A stretch of DNA of 64,000 nt from Rhizobium johnstonii 3841 (GTDB lineage Bacteria; Pseudomonadota; Alphaproteobacteria; Rhizobiales; Rhizobiaceae): NCBI RefSeq assembly GCF_000009265.1, contig NC_008380.1:2175501-2239500 (forward strand), given 5' to 3'. The number at the start of each line of letters is the position of its first letter. The first letter of the stretch is position 1. Both the position numbers and the translations under genes were made by a program. The notes under the pieces were generated by a model. It was not told the DNA's origin and did not search any database. It was given only the letters and a program-made list of their open reading frames with translations. Positions 20,433 to 29,390 of the stretch are shown here, one piece after another.

Positions 20433-20936
20433 GTGTATTTCGTCCGCACCGCCGGCGAGCGCGACCTGGAGAAGGTGCGCGCCCTCTTGGTGGAGAGCTT
20501 TCATGCCACCTATGACAGCCTGCATGGCAAAGCCAAGGTGGCGGATCTGATCGCCCATCTCTTTTCGCCGGCGGCGCTGAAGACGCGCCTCGTGCGAAAG
20601 GATGCCGAATTCCTCGTTGCCGATGACGGCCGCAATATTGGCGGCATGGGTTATGCGGCAATGTCGCAGCAATTGACGAAGACTGTCATGCTGCATCTCC
20701 TCTATGTCAGGCCGGCGCTGCAGCGCCAAGGTATCGGCCGCGATATCTTCGCCGAGCTCGAAACCTGCTTTCCCGATGCCGAGATCATGCGCCTCGAAGT
20801 CGAACCGCAAAACGCTGCCGCGATCGCCTTCTATCGCACGCACGGCTTCACCGAGATCGGCCGCAACGAGAATAGCGGAGCCGGACAATCCGGCATTCCG
20901 GCGCTGATCTTCGAAAAACCACTCGAAGGGCATTGA
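20433..20936 (+). CDS. GNAT family N-acetyltransferase
   Basis: GTG start three bases after gatB. The 167-residue protein has motif A as YVRPALQRQGIGRDIFAE and motif B as LEVEPQNAAAIAFYRTHGFTEIG. The N terminus VRTAGERDLEKVRALLVESF is typical of GNAT proteins, and a central segment reads ATYDSLHGKAKV. Operon position suggests co-expression with gatB and the next GNAT. Substrate unknown. Confidence 0.87.
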   Translation: MYFVRTAGERDLEKVRALLVESFHATYDSLHGKAKVADLIAHLFSPAALKTRLVRKDAEFLVADDGRNIGGMGYAAMSQQLTKTVMLHLLYVRPALQRQGIGRDIFAELETCFPDAEIMRLEVEPQNAAAIAFYRTHGFTEIGRNENSGAGQSGIPALIFEKPLEGH

Positions 20937-20940
20937 GACT

Positions 20941-21414
20941 GTGGCGGCCGAGTTGCCCGACATTCTCATTCGTCCGGCGCGCCGGGAAGACCTGCCGGCG
21001 CTGGTGGCCATGTTTTCGGCCGACGCACTCGGCGGTCACGGCGATACCACGGAAGCTGAAGCCTTCCCGGATTATCTCAGGGCCTTCGCCGTCATCGAGG
21101 CTTCGCCCGACCAGACGCTTTACGTCGCAGAGCGCGGCGGCGAGGTCGTCGGCACGTTCCAGACGATGGTGACGACGTCGCTCACCGGCCGAGGCTCCTC
21201 GGCGATGATTATCGAGGCGGTGCAGACACGCGCCGATATGCGCGGGCAGGGGGTCGGCGGACTGATGATCGAATTCGCCATTGCCGAGGCAAAAGGCCGC
21301 GGTATCGGGCGGGTAGCGTTGACCTCGAATGCGATACGCAAGGATGCCCATCGTTTCTATGAAAGGCTGGGCTTCAAGCCCTCGCATCTCGGCTTCAAGA
21401 TGGCTTTGAAATGA
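20941..21414 (+). CDS. GNAT family N-acetyltransferase
   Basis: GTG start four bases after the preceding GNAT gene. The 157-residue product carries VQTRADMRGQGVGGLMIEFA (acetyl-CoA loop) and ALTSNAIRKDAHRFYERLGF-type motif B. It resembles the PhnO/aminoglycoside-like small GNAT group. Target unknown. It is the last gene of the gatB-GNAT-GNAT run. Confidence 0.88.
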   Translation: MAAELPDILIRPARREDLPALVAMFSADALGGHGDTTEAEAFPDYLRAFAVIEASPDQTLYVAERGGEVVGTFQTMVTTSLTGRGSSAMIIEAVQTRADMRGQGVGGLMIEFAIAEAKGRGIGRVALTSNAIRKDAHRFYERLGFKPSHLGFKMALK

Positions 21415-21517
21415 CCCGTGACTGTCGCGGAATCGCTGGACAATTCGGCTTGGCGACGGCATAAGCGAGGAAACGAATTCTGGTTTGGCTCGCATCTGGC
21501 GGGCACAAGGAAAAGAC

Positions 21518-21916
21518 ATGTGGAATCTTCTGGTTCAGACCTTTACCTGGTGGAACGGTCAGACGATGGGCACGCGTTTTGCGACCTGGCGTTTTGGCAA
21601 GCGCGTCGGCGAGGATGAATTCGGCAACGTCTACTACGAAGGCGGCATGTCCTCCTACGGCCTGCCGAAGCGTTGGGTGATCTACAAGGGTTATGCCGAA
21701 GCCTCCGCCATTCCGCCGGGCTGGCATGGCTGGATGCATCATCGCACCGATGTTCCCCCGTCCAAGGAAAACTACGTCGCCAAGGATTGGCAGAAGCCGC
21801 ACCGGCCCAACCATACCGGTTCGCCGCAGGCCTATCGTCCGGCGGGCTCCATCGCCGTTCCGGGTGAACGTCCGCGCGTCACCGGCGATTACGATGCCTG
21901 GACGCCGGGCAACTGA
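21518..21916 (+). CDS. NADH:ubiquinone oxidoreductase subunit NDUFA12 family
   Basis: The 132-residue protein starts at ATG 21518 (MWNLLVQTFTWWNGQT). It contains the family core VGEDEFGNVYYEGG, PKRWVIYKGYAEASAIPPGW and WMHHRTDVPPS, the signature of the 17.2 kDa accessory subunit of complex I. Alphaproteobacteria encode this mitochondrial-type supernumerary subunit away from the nuo operon. It likely docks on the peripheral arm of the complex. Neighbour DUF2155 follows after 115 bases. Confidence 0.95.
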   Translation: MWNLLVQTFTWWNGQTMGTRFATWRFGKRVGEDEFGNVYYEGGMSSYGLPKRWVIYKGYAEASAIPPGWHGWMHHRTDVPPSKENYVAKDWQKPHRPNHTGSPQAYRPAGSIAVPGERPRVTGDYDAWTPGN

Positions 21917-22031
21917 GACGGCTCGACCGGGCGATCCAAAGACCCGGCTTTTGGCCACAATTGACCTTTACCCGCAGGTTGGCCGCGCTTGACCGCGGCC
22001 GCGAACTGAAAATGTCTGGAGACGGGTACAT

Positions 22032-22472
22032 ATGAAGCTCTTCACGCGGAACATGGTCCTGCGTGCCGCCGGATCGCTGCTGGCGCTCTCGGCCCTGCTT
22101 CCACCAGTTGCGGCAAATGCCGCACGCATCGAAAATCCGGTTGCCGTCTTTTCCGGCCTCGACAAGATCACCGGCCGCATCACGACCTTCGACGTCTACG
22201 TCAATGAGACGGTACAGTTCGGTGCGCTGCAGGTAACGCCGAAGGCCTGTTATTCGCGCGACCAGTCGGAAGCACAGAAGATCGACGGTTTCGTCGAGGT
22301 CGACGAGATCACCCTCGACCGCAAAATCCGCCGCATCTTCACCGGCTGGATGTTCGCCGCCAGCCCCGGCCTCAACGCCGTCGAGCACCCGATCTACGAC
22401 GTCTGGCTGAAGGACTGCAAGACAAGCTCGGACGTCCCGGCTCCTGACGGCACCAAGGCGACAGCCCGCTAA
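22032..22472 (+). CDS. DUF2155 periplasmic protein
   Basis: The 146-residue product has a signal peptide (about residues 1-30, cleavage near VAANA) and the DUF2155 core: AVFSGLDKITGRITTFDVYV, then FGALQVTPKACYSR and RIFTGWMFAASPGLNAVEHP. DUF2155 is an alphaproteobacterial periplasmic family of unknown function, often found next to the NDUFA12-like gene, as here. The stop touches the inverse copy of the palindromic repeat. Confidence 0.93.
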   Translation: MKLFTRNMVLRAAGSLLALSALLPPVAANAARIENPVAVFSGLDKITGRITTFDVYVNETVQFGALQVTPKACYSRDQSEAQKIDGFVEVDEITLDRKIRRIFTGWMFAASPGLNAVEHPIYDVWLKDCKTSSDVPAPDGTKATAR

Positions 22473-22567
22473 AGCGCATCGCAATCTTTCAGATTCGCTC
22501 CTCGCGCTTGTCTTTGTTTTCCGCATGTCGTCATCGAAAAACCGCTACACACTTTTGCGCGACATGC
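22473..22567 (-). repeat. Palindromic intergenic repeat, one-hairpin copy
   Basis: Inverse-orientation copy of the element at 13756-13908. The word cgcaatctttcagattcgct appears at about 22480, and the palindrome GCATGTCG...CGACATGC spans 22523-22567 with inner arms CGAAAAACCG and CACTTTTGCG. It directly abuts the DUF2155 stop codon and precedes the convergent aat gene, where it may act as a transcript end. Confidence 0.75.
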
Positions 22568-22603
22568 TTTGGCGCGTGCCGCCCGAAGCAGGCAGCGTTT
22601 GGG

Positions 22604-23218
22604 TTAAAACTTAAGGTGCGGCGATTCCATCGCCGCGGTAAGCATCGCGGCATAATCGGCCTTCGGAACGTCGATCGCTCCGAATGTCTTCAGGTGCTCG
22701 GTGGTGAACTGGGTGTCGAGCAGGGTGAAGCCCCTTTCCCGCAGCCGGTCGACCAGATGAACGAGGCAGATCTTCGAGGCATCCGTTCGGCGCGAGAACA
22801 TGCTTTCGCCGAAGAAGGCCGAGCCGAGCGAGACGCCGTAGAGGCCGCCGACCAGCTCATTGCCCTCCCAGGCTTCGACGGTATGGGCATGGCCCATGTC
22901 GAAGAGCGTCGAATAAAGCGATCTGATCGTCCTGTTGATCCAGGTGCTCGGGCGCCCGGATGTCTCCTCCGCACAGGCAGCGATGACCTGATCGAAAGCG
23001 TGATCGAAACGGATCTCGAAGGGTTTCTTGCGCACCGTCTTGGCAAGGCTTTTCGACACATGGAAATGGTCGAACGGCAGCACGCCGCGCAGTTCCGGTT
23101 CGACCCAGAAGATTTCCGGGTCGTCGGCGGATTCGGCCATCGGGAAGAGGCCGATGGAATAGGCGCGCAGGAGAATGTCAGGGGTTATGCCTGGTGACTT
23201 CCTGCGCGATCCTGCCAT
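22604..23218 (-). CDS. aat: Leucyl/phenylalanyl-tRNA--protein transferase
   Basis: Adds Leu or Phe to N-terminal Arg/Lys of proteins, marking them for ClpAP (bacterial N-end rule). The 204-residue protein shows [40 protein letters not shown], the catalytic region [20 protein letters not shown], and FFGESMFSR. The stop is followed by the palindromic repeat. The aat gene lies seven bases after accC on the same strand, so it is probably the last gene of that operon. Confidence 0.96.
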   Translation of the reverse strand: MAGSRRKSPGITPDILLRAYSIGLFPMAESADDPEIFWVEPELRGVLPFDHFHVSKSLAKTVRKKPFEIRFDHAFDQVIAACAEETSGRPSTWINRTIRSLYSTLFDMGHAHTVEAWEGNELVGGLYGVSLGSAFFGESMFSRRTDASKICLVHLVDRLRERGFTLLDTQFTTEHLKTFGAIDVPKADYAAMLTAAMESPHLKF

Positions 23219-23225
23219 TCCTGTC

Positions 23226-24575
23226 CTATGCCGCCGGTGTATTGGCGAGGTATTCTTCCAGCCAGTGGATGTCGTAATCGCCGTTGGCGATATCCTGGTT
23301 GGAGACGAGATCCTGGAACAGCGGCAGCGTCGTATTGATGCCGTCGACGACGAATTCGTCGAGCGCCCGGCGCAGGCGCATCATGCATTCGACGCGGGTA
23401 CGGCCGTGCACGATCAGCTTGCCGATGAGGCTGTCGTAATAGGGCGGGATCTTGTAGCCCTGATAGGCGCCGGAATCGATGCGCACGCCGAGGCCGCCCG
23501 GCGCGTGGAAATGCGTGATCGTACCGGGCGAAGGCACGAAGGTGCGCGGGTGCTCGGCATTGATACGGCATTCGATGGCGTGACCGGAAAAATGTACTTC
23601 ATCCTGCGTCACCGAGAGACCGCCGCCGGAAGCGACGCGGATCTGCTCGTGCACCAGGTCGATGCCGGTGATCGCTTCGGTGATCGGATGCTCCACCTGC
23701 AGGCGGGTGTTCATTTCGATGAAATAGAACTCGCCGTTTTCGTAGAGGAATTCGATCGTGCCGGCGCCGCGATATTTCAGCTTCTTCATGGCGTCGGCGC
23801 AGACCTGGCCGATCTTCATGCGCTGCTCGACGTTGAGTGCCGGCGAATTCGCCTCTTCCCAGACCTTCTGATGGCGCCGCTGCAGCGAGCAGTCGCGCTC
23901 GCCGAGATGGATGGCATTGCCTTCGCCGTCGCCGAACACCTGGATTTCGATGTGGCGCGGCTTGCCGAGATATTTTTCCATGTAAACGGCATCGTTGCCG
24001 AAGGCGGCTGCCGCTTCCGTGCGCGCCGTCGACCAGGCCTCGATCAGGTCGGCCTCGCTCTTGGCGACCTTCATGCCGCGTCCGCCGCCGCCGGCCGTGG
24101 CCTTGATCAGCACGGGATAGCCGATTTCAGCCGCCGTCTTCAGCGCATCCTCTTCGGTCTTCACTTCGCCGTCCGAGCCCGGAACGACGGGAATGCCGAG
24201 CTCGAGCGCCGTCGTCTTGGCGGTGATCTTGTCGCCCATGATGCGGATATGGTCGGCCGTCGGCCCGATGAAGGTAATGCCGTGGGCTTCGAGGATATCG
24301 GCGAACTTGGCATTCTCCGACAGAAAGCCGTAGCCCGGATGCACGGCGTCAGCGCCGGTGATCTCGCAGGCGGCGACGATCTGGTGGATGTTGAGATAGC
24401 TCTCGCGCGAGGAGGGCGGGCCGATGCACACACTTTCGTCGGCAAGGCGCACATGCATGGCATCGGCGTCGGCGGTGGAATGAACCGCGACGCAGGCGAT
24501 ACCCAGCTCCTTGCAGGCCCGGAGCACGCGAAGGGCGATTTCCCCGCGATTGGCGATGAGGATTTTCGAAATCAT
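23226..24575 (-). CDS. accC: Acetyl-CoA carboxylase, biotin carboxylase subunit
   Basis: ATP-dependent carboxylation of biotin on AccB, the first step of fatty acid synthesis. The start at 24575 gives 449 residues beginning [16 protein letters not shown]. The upstream open stretch adds a non-conserved extension. ATP-grasp features are complete: the glycine-rich loop [26 protein letters not shown], and the catalytic region [16 protein letters not shown]. accB lies ten bases upstream. Confidence 0.98.
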   Translation of the reverse strand: MISKILIANRGEIALRVLRACKELGIACVAVHSTADADAMHVRLADESVCIGPPSSRESYLNIHQIVAACEITGADAVHPGYGFLSENAKFADILEAHGITFIGPTADHIRIMGDKITAKTTALELGIPVVPGSDGEVKTEEDALKTAAEIGYPVLIKATAGGGGRGMKVAKSEADLIEAWSTARTEAAAAFGNDAVYMEKYLGKPRHIEIQVFGDGEGNAIHLGERDCSLQRRHQKVWEEANSPALNVEQRMKIGQVCADAMKKLKYRGAGTIEFLYENGEFYFIEMNTRLQVEHPITEAITGIDLVHEQIRVASGGGLSVTQDEVHFSGHAIECRINAEHPRTFVPSPGTITHFHAPGGLGVRIDSGAYQGYKIPPYYDSLIGKLIVHGRTRVECMMRLRRALDEFVVDGINTTLPLFQDLVSNQDIANGDYDIHWLEEYLANTPAA

Positions 24576-24585
24576 GGGCATCGGC

Positions 24586-25056
24586 CTATTCGATGACGAC
24601 GAGGGCTTGGCCGTATTCGACGGGATGTCCGTCATCGACGAGGATCTCGGTCACCTTGCCTGACTTCGGCGAGGGGATCTGGTTCATCGTCTTCATCGCT
24701 TCGATGATGATCAACGTCTGGCCTTCCTTGACGGTTGCGCCGACTTCGATGAACGGCCGCGCGCCCGGAGCCGGCGCCATGTAGACGGTACCCACCATCG
24801 GTGCATTGACGACATTGGCCGGGTTGCGGCTGGGAGCTGCGGCAGGCGCAGCAACGGCTGACGCAGCGGCGGCTGCGGGCGCGGCATAACCAGGTGCTGC
24901 GATCGGCGCCTGGACATATTGCGGCGTGCCGGCGCGCGAAACGCGGATGCGCAGGTCGTCCTGCTCAACCTCGATCTCCGTCAGATCCGTTTCGTTCAGA
25001 ATATTGGCGAGATCGCGGATCAGTGCCTGGTCGATACCCGATTTCTTTTCAGCCAT
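24586..25056 (-). CDS. accB: Acetyl-CoA carboxylase biotin carboxyl carrier protein
   Basis: The 156-residue protein (start 25056, [10 protein letters not shown]) has an N-terminal domain, an Ala/Pro-rich flexible linker (about residues 50-78) and a biotinyl domain with the lysine in [12 protein letters not shown]. An upstream open stretch to 25155 runs into aroQ coding sequence and is not used. It carries biotin between AccC and the carboxyltransferase. Confidence 0.97.
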   Translation of the reverse strand: MAEKKSGIDQALIRDLANILNETDLTEIEVEQDDLRIRVSRAGTPQYVQAPIAAPGYAAPAAAAASAVAAPAAAPSRNPANVVNAPMVGTVYMAPAPGARPFIEVGATVKEGQTLIIIEAMKTMNQIPSPKSGKVTEILVDDGHPVEYGQALVVIE

Positions 25057-25076
25057 GGTGTTGCCCTGTCTTCTTC

Positions 25077-25514
25077 TTATGCCGTGATGTTCTTCAGCGC
25101 GTGGAGCGCCAGGATGTAGCTGTGAGGCCCGAAGCCGCAGATCACGCCTTTGCATGCGGGCGCGATCATCGACTTGTGGCGGAATTCTTCCCGTGCATGC
25201 ACGTTGGATATGTGGAGCTCGACGACGGGAATGGAAATAGCGCGGATCGCATCATGCAGCGCGACCGATGTATGCGTATAGGCGCCTGCATTGATGGCAA
25301 CGCCGACGGCCTTTTCGTCGGCCTCATGGAACCAGTCGACGAGCGTGCCTTCGTGGTTGCTCTGACGGAAGTCGATATCGAGGCCGAGTTCGCGGCCCGC
25401 GGCCTTGCAGTCCGCCTCGATGTCCTTGAGCGTCTTGCCGCCATAAATGCCGGGCTCTCGTTTACCCAGCATGTTGAGGTTGGGGCCGTTCAGGACAAAA
25501 ATCGTTTGCGTCAT
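25077..25514 (-). CDS. aroQ: 3-dehydroquinate dehydratase, type II
   Basis: Third step of the shikimate pathway. The 145-residue dodecameric-type enzyme has the catalytic lid NMLGKREPGIYG (Arg and Tyr), FRQSNHEGTLVDWFHEA, INAGAYTHTSVALHDA and the catalytic His region VVELHISNVHARE. It is the first gene of the run aroQ-accB-accC-aat, with a 20-base gap to accB. The aroQ-accB-accC order is a frequent bacterial arrangement. Confidence 0.97.
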   Translation of the reverse strand: MTQTIFVLNGPNLNMLGKREPGIYGGKTLKDIEADCKAAGRELGLDIDFRQSNHEGTLVDWFHEADEKAVGVAINAGAYTHTSVALHDAIRAISIPVVELHISNVHAREEFRHKSMIAPACKGVICGFGPHSYILALHALKNITA

Positions 25515-25675
25515 CGAATGTTCCGTAAAATGTACGACGGCAACCTATAGACTCCGCGAAGGCTGAATGAAAGCCCTTACGGATTGGCCAGCGGCAATCG
25601 TGCCACATTTGTCCACATGGTTGAAACACTTCGATTTTGGCGATTTGATGGGCTGACGGCTGGCGACTGGTTTGC

Positions 25676-26434
25676 TCAGCAGGCGGTCTTGCCGCAGCTG
25701 CGCATGTTCTTGACCTTGGCTTCGAGATCGTCGAGCCCGACGGCGCCGGGCACCAGTTCGTTGCCTATCACATAGGAGGGCGTGCCGCTGATGCCGAGAC
25801 TGGAGGCGAGCTGGTAGGTCGCCTGGACTATACCGTCATTCGGGCTTTTTGCCATCTCGGCGCGGATCTTGTCCTCACTGACGCCGAGCGAAGCGGCGAC
25901 CGCGACCGCCGTTTCGTCAGAGGCGCGGCCTTCGGTGCCGAGAAGGGCGACATGGAAATCGGCATATTTCTCCGGTGCGAGCTTGCGGAAGGCGTCGGCC
26001 ACCTTGTGGGCGGCGACTGAATCCGGCCCGAGGATCGGGAATTCCTTGAGGACGAAACGGACGTTCTTGTCCTTCTTCAGCATCGCCTGCATGTCGGGAA
26101 GCGCATGGCGGCAATAGCTGCAATTATAATCGAAGAATTCGACGACAGTGACATCACCCTTGGGATTGCCGAGCGTAACGTCATTCTTCGATTCGAAGAT
26201 GTCGGTGCTGTTCTCTTCGATCGCCATATTGGCCTTCACCGACCGCTGGGCCTCCTGCTTCTTCTGCAGCGCATCCTGGACTTCGAGCATGATCTCGGGG
26301 TTCTCGATCAGGTATTGCTTGATGAATTCGCCGAACTCCTTCTTCTGCTGGTCGTCGAGCGCTGCCGCCGGAAGCGGAAGGGCGATCGATGCGGCAAGCG
26401 CCAGTGCGGTGAAGGTCTTCGGGAAGAATGCCAT
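25676..26434 (-). CDS. DsbA-family (Com1-like) thiol:disulfide protein
   Basis: The 252-residue periplasmic protein has a signal peptide (cleavage near residue 25, LPAAA-LDD). An N-terminal helical segment with DQQKKEFGEFIKQYLIENP is typical of the Com1/DsbA-like group. A thioredoxin domain has active-site Cys105-Ser-Tyr-Cys108, with the cis-Pro loop SGTPSYVIGNELVPGAV. Two further cysteines near the end (MRSCGKTAC) may form a structural bond. It probably oxidises or isomerises disulfides in exported proteins. Confidence 0.92.
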   Translation of the reverse strand: MAFFPKTFTALALAASIALPLPAAALDDQQKKEFGEFIKQYLIENPEIMLEVQDALQKKQEAQRSVKANMAIEENSTDIFESKNDVTLGNPKGDVTVVEFFDYNCSYCRHALPDMQAMLKKDKNVRFVLKEFPILGPDSVAAHKVADAFRKLAPEKYADFHVALLGTEGRASDETAVAVAASLGVSEDKIRAEMAKSPNDGIVQATYQLASSLGISGTPSYVIGNELVPGAVGLDDLEAKVKNMRSCGKTAC

Positions 26435-26615
26435 GATATCCTCGTCATCGGCGATATGGTCGTCTCTTCATCGAGAAGACCGTCGCCGGGTTAATGGACT
26501 TGAATGCGTCGCGTCAAGGTACGGTGCGTTCGGTTCTGCTCAAACCAGAATTTTTCGTCCGCGCGCGGCCCTCGCGGGATTGTGATGAGCCGATTAATGC
26601 GGCAATTGTCGGGCC

Positions 26616-27803
26616 GTGATTTCAGAAGCTGAGCGAGAAACGATCTTGTTTTCCATATCGAAACGCAGCGAAGTCGAGTCTTTTCACGCCATGGACGTCC
26701 TGGCGGAGGCGACGAAGCGGCGTGCGGCCGGCCATCCCGTCATCTCGATGGCGGTTGGCCAGCCCTCGCATGCGGCACCTCTAGGGGCCCTCGAAGCGGC
26801 GCGCGCAGCCCTTGCCGAAGGCCGGATCGGTTATACCGATGCGCTGGGGACGGCACGGCTGAAATCGGCGCTCGCCTGGCACTACAAGGATCGCCACGGC
26901 CTGGAGATCGATCCCAAGCGCATCGCCATCACCACCGGTTCCTCGGCCGGCTTCAATCTCGCCTTCCTGTCGCTCTTCGATGCCGGCGATGCGGTGGCGA
27001 TCGCAAGACCCGGTTATCCCGCCTATCGCAATATCCTCGGCGCGCTGGGCCTGAAGGTTCTCGAAGTGCCTGTAACGGCCGAGACCCACTTCACCCTGAC
27101 GCCGCAAAGCCTCGAAGCGGCGCAGAAGGAAAGCGGCATCACGCTGAAAGGCGTGCTGCTCGCAAGCCCCGCCAACCCGACTGGCACAGTGACCGACCGC
27201 GAGGGGCTGAAGGCGCTTTCGGATTACTGCGCGGCCCATTCCATCGCCTTCATCTCCGATGAAATCTACCACGGGCTGACCTTCGCCGGCGAAGAGGCGA
27301 GCGCACTGGAGCTGACCGACGAGGCGATCGTCATCAACTCCTTCTCCAAATATTATTGCATGACCGGCTGGCGAATCGGCTGGATGGTGCTTCCCGAGCG
27401 CCTGGTTCGGCCGATCGAGCGGGTGGCGCAGAGCCTCTATATATCCCCGCCCGAACTTTCTCAGATCGCCGCCACGGCCGCTCTAAGCGCCGGCGCCGAG
27501 CTCGATCGTTACAAGGCCAGTTACGCCGCCAACCGCGATTTGCTGATGCGACGACTGCCGCAGATCGGGCTTTCGATCGCCTCGCCGATGGACGGCGCCT
27601 TTTACGCCTATCTCGACGTCACCCGCTTCACCAATGACAGCATGGGCTTTGCCAAACGCATGCTCGCGGAAATCGACGTCGCCGCAACGCCCGGTCTCGA
27701 TTTCGATCCGCTGGAGGGAAATCGAACGCTGCGTCTGTCCTATGCGGGTTCGGAGGCGGAGATCGCCGAGGCGGTGGAGCGAATCGCAGCCTGGTTGAAG
27801 TAA
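26616..27803 (+). CDS. PLP-dependent class I/II aminotransferase
   Basis: The 395-residue fold-type I enzyme has ASPANPTGTV, FISDEIYHGLTF (PLP contacts), and the Schiff-base lysine in NSFSKYYCMTGWRIGWM. The start is uncertain: GTG 26616 opens the frame, while TTG 26646 (LFSISKRSEVES) fits related proteins, and neither has a good Shine-Dalgarno. It is close to alanine or aspartate aminotransferases, but the substrate is not fixed by sequence. It stands alone, divergent from the DsbA-like gene. Confidence 0.88.
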   Translation: MISEAERETILFSISKRSEVESFHAMDVLAEATKRRAAGHPVISMAVGQPSHAAPLGALEAARAALAEGRIGYTDALGTARLKSALAWHYKDRHGLEIDPKRIAITTGSSAGFNLAFLSLFDAGDAVAIARPGYPAYRNILGALGLKVLEVPVTAETHFTLTPQSLEAAQKESGITLKGVLLASPANPTGTVTDREGLKALSDYCAAHSIAFISDEIYHGLTFAGEEASALELTDEAIVINSFSKYYCMTGWRIGWMVLPERLVRPIERVAQSLYISPPELSQIAATAALSAGAELDRYKASYAANRDLLMRRLPQIGLSIASPMDGAFYAYLDVTRFTNDSMGFAKRMLAEIDVAATPGLDFDPLEGNRTLRLSYAGSEAEIAEAVERIAAWLK

Positions 27804-27842
27804 CGTCCGCTGCCGGGCAAGCGGCGGTGCGCACTCCAATCC

Positions 27843-29183
27843 TCAGCTACGCCGCGAAAACAGCGAGGCAAGCGTCGAAGACGGTTTGTTGTTCAGCCGC
27901 GGCACCACCACGAGCTGCTTGATGTCGCCGCGCTTGTAGGCGGCGAGGAAGCGGCGGTAATCCTTGAACGAGACGCAGCCGTTGGAATCGCCGTTCTTGC
28001 CGAGCATGTAGGTGTGGGCGAGCAGGCCGACACGGTCAAAGATGGCGTCCGAACCCTCGACCGGCGTCAGCCGCAGCGCCTCGACGCCGTGAAAAAGGCT
28101 CTCGCGCATGGTAAGAACATAGGTGTGCGGCGGCGTCGGTCCGCGCATCTTCTTATTTGCGAAACGCGGGTTGTCGCGCATCTTACCGAGCCCGGAATGG
28201 GCCTCGAGCCGCTCGCCGTTCGGCAGATAGACGATGCTGTTTTCGATATCGTAGATCGCCACGCCCGCGCGCAGCTTCGGCGAGAAGACCGGCTTGTCGT
28301 AGCGCGGCACTGCATCGTCCTCGTCATCCTCGATCGGCGAGTTTGGCTGGGCGTAGGCAAGCACAGGCTCGGCTGAGCGCTGCGAACCCTTGGAGGCCGG
28401 TGTCGGTTTGCCGATGAGGCCATCGGGACGTGCCATCGGCAGCGGCACCGAACCTTCATCCGGCGCCAGCACGAGATCGAAGGGGGGCGCGTCGTCCGCC
28501 GCGGCGACGGCCACCGGTGTGGGTGCCGAGGCGGGAATGGAGGCGGTTCTGACAGGAGGTGTGGTTGGCTCGACCGGGGTCGGCGCGATTTGCCGGGATC
28601 CGGCATCGGCAAGAGCAAGCAAGGTCGGGAGTTCGGCTGCGGCGACCGCCTCCTTCGAGGGAACAATGATCCGGTCACCGTCGTCTTCGGCCGTCTCTGC
28701 CGAGGCGACCTCGACTGGCGCCGCCGCGATCACGTCGTCCTTGCGGAATTTGGCGCTGTCGGAGATCGCCGCCACGACCGGCTGTTCGGCAGCCATGGCG
28801 AGCCGATTGTTTTTAGCGAGAACCGCAAGCGCCGTTGCAGCGGCGGCGGTCTTTTCGGCATGGGATTGAATGAGGCTCGCCGTCAGCGGGACCTTCGGCT
28901 TCGCATCGAAGGCGGCCAGCCGGTCGGCCTTGCCGACATGGATCAGCCTCTCATGGCGCGTTGACGGAGCCACCTTCGGCGCAGCGCCGAGCTGTGCCAG
29001 GCGATCGGACGGAGAATAGGGAGCGGCTATCGAGTGCATCGTCGCGAAGGTCGCGATCAGCCATGTCGAGGTCAGAAATCCGGCGCCGACAACACCGTAA
29101 AGGAAACCGCGAGATCTGCGCCAACGGAAAGCAGATCCGCCAAGAGGGGTGACGTCATCGAACGTCCCGACCGCACACGCCAT
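27843..29183 (-). CDS. Membrane-anchored DUF2778 (L,D-transpeptidase-like) protein
   Basis: Start chosen at 29183 (MACAVGTFDD), giving 446 residues. Layout: one N-terminal membrane helix (FLYGVVGAGFLTSTWLIATF), a long low-complexity Ala/Pro/Val-rich periplasmic linker, then a C-terminal DUF2778 domain with LEAHSGLGKMRDNP, PPHTYVLT and the catalytic-type motif GDSNGCVSFKDY (Ser/Cys like L,D-transpeptidases). The same domain forms the Tlde1 antibacterial effectors. The anchored rhizobial form is more likely a housekeeping peptidoglycan enzyme. It lies downstream of phaC. Confidence 0.8.
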   Translation of the reverse strand: MACAVGTFDDVTPLGGSAFRWRRSRGFLYGVVGAGFLTSTWLIATFATMHSIAAPYSPSDRLAQLGAAPKVAPSTRHERLIHVGKADRLAAFDAKPKVPLTASLIQSHAEKTAAAATALAVLAKNNRLAMAAEQPVVAAISDSAKFRKDDVIAAAPVEVASAETAEDDGDRIIVPSKEAVAAAELPTLLALADAGSRQIAPTPVEPTTPPVRTASIPASAPTPVAVAAADDAPPFDLVLAPDEGSVPLPMARPDGLIGKPTPASKGSQRSAEPVLAYAQPNSPIEDDEDDAVPRYDKPVFSPKLRAGVAIYDIENSIVYLPNGERLEAHSGLGKMRDNPRFANKKMRGPTPPHTYVLTMRESLFHGVEALRLTPVEGSDAIFDRVGLLAHTYMLGKNGDSNGCVSFKDYRRFLAAYKRGDIKQLVVVPRLNNKPSSTLASLFSRRS

Positions 29184-29390
29184 ACTACACTCGTCTTTCA
29201 AACTCGCTACGCAGGCCGGCGGCACTGACTGACTACACTTCGCCGGGGCCGGTACAGGCGTAAATGGGCCGAATTTAGACCACCCACGACGTCCGACTGT
29301 CTCGCAAGGATGACGAATTATGGTTTCTAATTTGTTTACGCTGCGTCGCTCTTTCTTTCGACGTCTCAAAAAGAGATGCGTTGGGCCTTC

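Noticed and set aside
18885-21011. Open frame of 708 codons opposite gatB and the first following GNAT
   Set aside because: Antisense to gatB and a GNAT gene, both well supported; composition is that of a shadow frame.
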